Part shown: positions 63,336 to 64,000 of the stretch, piece by piece
How positions within the stretch are numbered: the first letter of the stretch is position 1
Layout: every line of letters begins with the position of its first letter
Source: Rhodopirellula sp. P2
GTDB lineage: Bacteria > Planctomycetota > Planctomycetia > Pirellulales > Pirellulaceae
Assembly: GCF_028768465.1 (NCBI RefSeq)
Contig: NZ_CP118225.1
Coordinates: forward strand, 124,001 to 188,000
Direction of reading: 5' to 3'
DNA: 64,000 nucleotides
Program-made: the position numbers and the translations under genes
Notes under the pieces: generated by a model
Told to the model about the DNA's origin: nothing
Databases searched by the model: none
Seen by the model: the letters and a program-made list of their open reading frames with translations, nothing else

Positions 63336-63366
63336 GGACGGGCGAACAAGTCTCGTCCGTCCTTCT
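63336..63366 (+). terminator. intrinsic terminator candidate
   Basis: GGACGGGCGA at 63336-63345 pairs with TCGTCCGTCC at 63353-63362 (ten pairs, one G-U, loop of seven), followed by TTCTT. It lies 48 bp after the stop of the His-rich gene. The hairpin resembles the one at 24875 in sequence and form. Confidence 0.5.
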
Positions 63367-63410
63367 TGCCTAACTAAGTCTCTTTGTCTCCGTGCAAAAC
63401 TTACAACGAA

Positions 63411-64000
63411 ATGAAAAACATGCCGAAACCATTCGTCGTCGCGATCGCCGCATTCGCAATCGTCGCCTTTTTCCAGATACAACTCGCAACTGCTCAGCAT
63501 TGGCACGGACATGGTCATGGCACGTATCACCATAGCGACCACGCATCCATTCACGATCACTCCAACGGCGGATGTCCCTACGACGCATCTCACCATTCCG
63601 ACGATTACTCGTATGATTACAATCACGCTCATGCACCGATCACGCTCGGTTACGGGGACATACGGCTGAACCAAGTTCATGGCGATACCAGCGTTTACTG
63701 TCCCGCCCATTCCGGTTGCCCGCTGCAATACGACCAACCCGTTTATGGTCGATTGCCTGGGCCGATGCCACGCTACCGTGACGTGCCCTATCGAGATGCA
63801 CCGCGACAGAATGGATTCCCAAACGGTTCCTTGGATTCCAATCACAACCATAGCCACGATCACGACGGAAACTCACACGATGGACACGACCATAGCGATC
63901 ACTCGCACGACGGACACTCACACGCACCGCTAAATCCCAACGGCCAAACCGCCCTGCCTTTCCGCACGCCTGACCGTCAGCCGATGGAGGCACCAACACT
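63411..64000 (+). CDS. secreted His-rich protein, runs off the window
   Basis: The frame from ATG 63411 stays open to the end of the window (196 codons and 2 bases). It encodes a signal peptide (FVVAIAAFAIVAFFQIQLATAQ), then HWHGHGHGTYHHSDHASIHDHS, a less biased middle with two Cys (VYCPAHSGC), and a second His block (NHNHSHDHDGNSHDGHDHSDHSHDGHSH). It is the third secreted His-rich gene in this cluster and a likely metal chelator. The C-terminus is not visible. Confidence 0.65.
   Translation, partial: MKNMPKPFVVAIAAFAIVAFFQIQLATAQHWHGHGHGTYHHSDHASIHDHSNGGCPYDASHHSDDYSYDYNHAHAPITLGYGDIRLNQVHGDTSVYCPAHSGCPLQYDQPVYGRLPGPMPRYRDVPYRDAPRQNGFPNGSLDSNHNHSHDHDGNSHDGHDHSDHSHDGHSHAPLNPNGQTALPFRTPDRQPMEAPT

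Overview
The window looks like accessory DNA from a planctomycete of the Rhodopirellula type. Three things suggest this: long genes on both strands with generous intergenic gaps, the family content (DUF932, YkgJ-type Cys cluster, stand-alone RadC, many secreted His-rich proteins), and oligonucleotide repeats of the AATCTGCAATC kind. No rRNA, tRNA, CRISPR array or intact transposase was seen. The lineage is an inference from style, not from a marker gene.

Positions 1-12,850 read as a mobile-element and defence region. Small element-type genes come first: a DUF932 protein, a YkgJ-like protein, a zinc-ribbon protein and a small protein with an SSB-like acidic tail. Three probable immune modules follow: (i) a TIR-like FSWQSD protein with a small NRGEP-repeat partner on the minus strand (2743-4353); (ii) a DUF4365-APAZ protein plus a short prokaryotic Argonaute, i.e. 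a SPARDA/DREN-type system (4555-7349); (iii) a small PD-(D/E)XK-like protein plus a 1109-residue SF2 helicase, similar in layout to Hachiman (7506-11639). A RadC-like JAB protein closes the region.

Positions 13,377-16,200 hold an unexplained pair (two-TM protein plus class V aminotransferase) and a decayed MprF/DUF2156 fragment.

From 16,273 to the end the window is a very large metal-resistance region, mainly for copper and silver. It holds a Csp-like copper-storage protein divergent from a CopA ATPase, a TolC protein, a multicopper oxidase, a CsoR repressor, a K+ channel and Cys-rich secreted proteins. These are followed by an RsbU-like phosphatase, a four-domain YHS protein, a CusBA pair with a divergent TolC, and an ECF sigma factor. 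A second set holds a P1B-4 ATPase, HtrA, BON and ICMT genes, a MacB-like ABC exporter, and a second RND tripartite system with His-rich accessory proteins. The 3' end is a cluster of secreted His-rich proteins, one split by an in-frame stop and one running off the window. A 1362-residue membrane-anchored STAND-like NTPase (40005-44093) sits inside this region and looks like another defence gene.

Two patterns tie the region together. A 17-bp motif, ATACC-N7-GGTAT, lies upstream of copA/csp, of the first tolC and of the second tolC/Cys-rich pair. A near-match lies before the ECF sigma gene. It resembles known CsoR operators and the window encodes a CsoR. Second, a GA/CT-rich palindromic repeat (core GAGACACGGAG or its relatives) is inserted in frame in the CusA, TolC and P1B-4 ATPase genes and lies just after an ABC gene, recalling peptide-coding palindromic elements in other bacteria.
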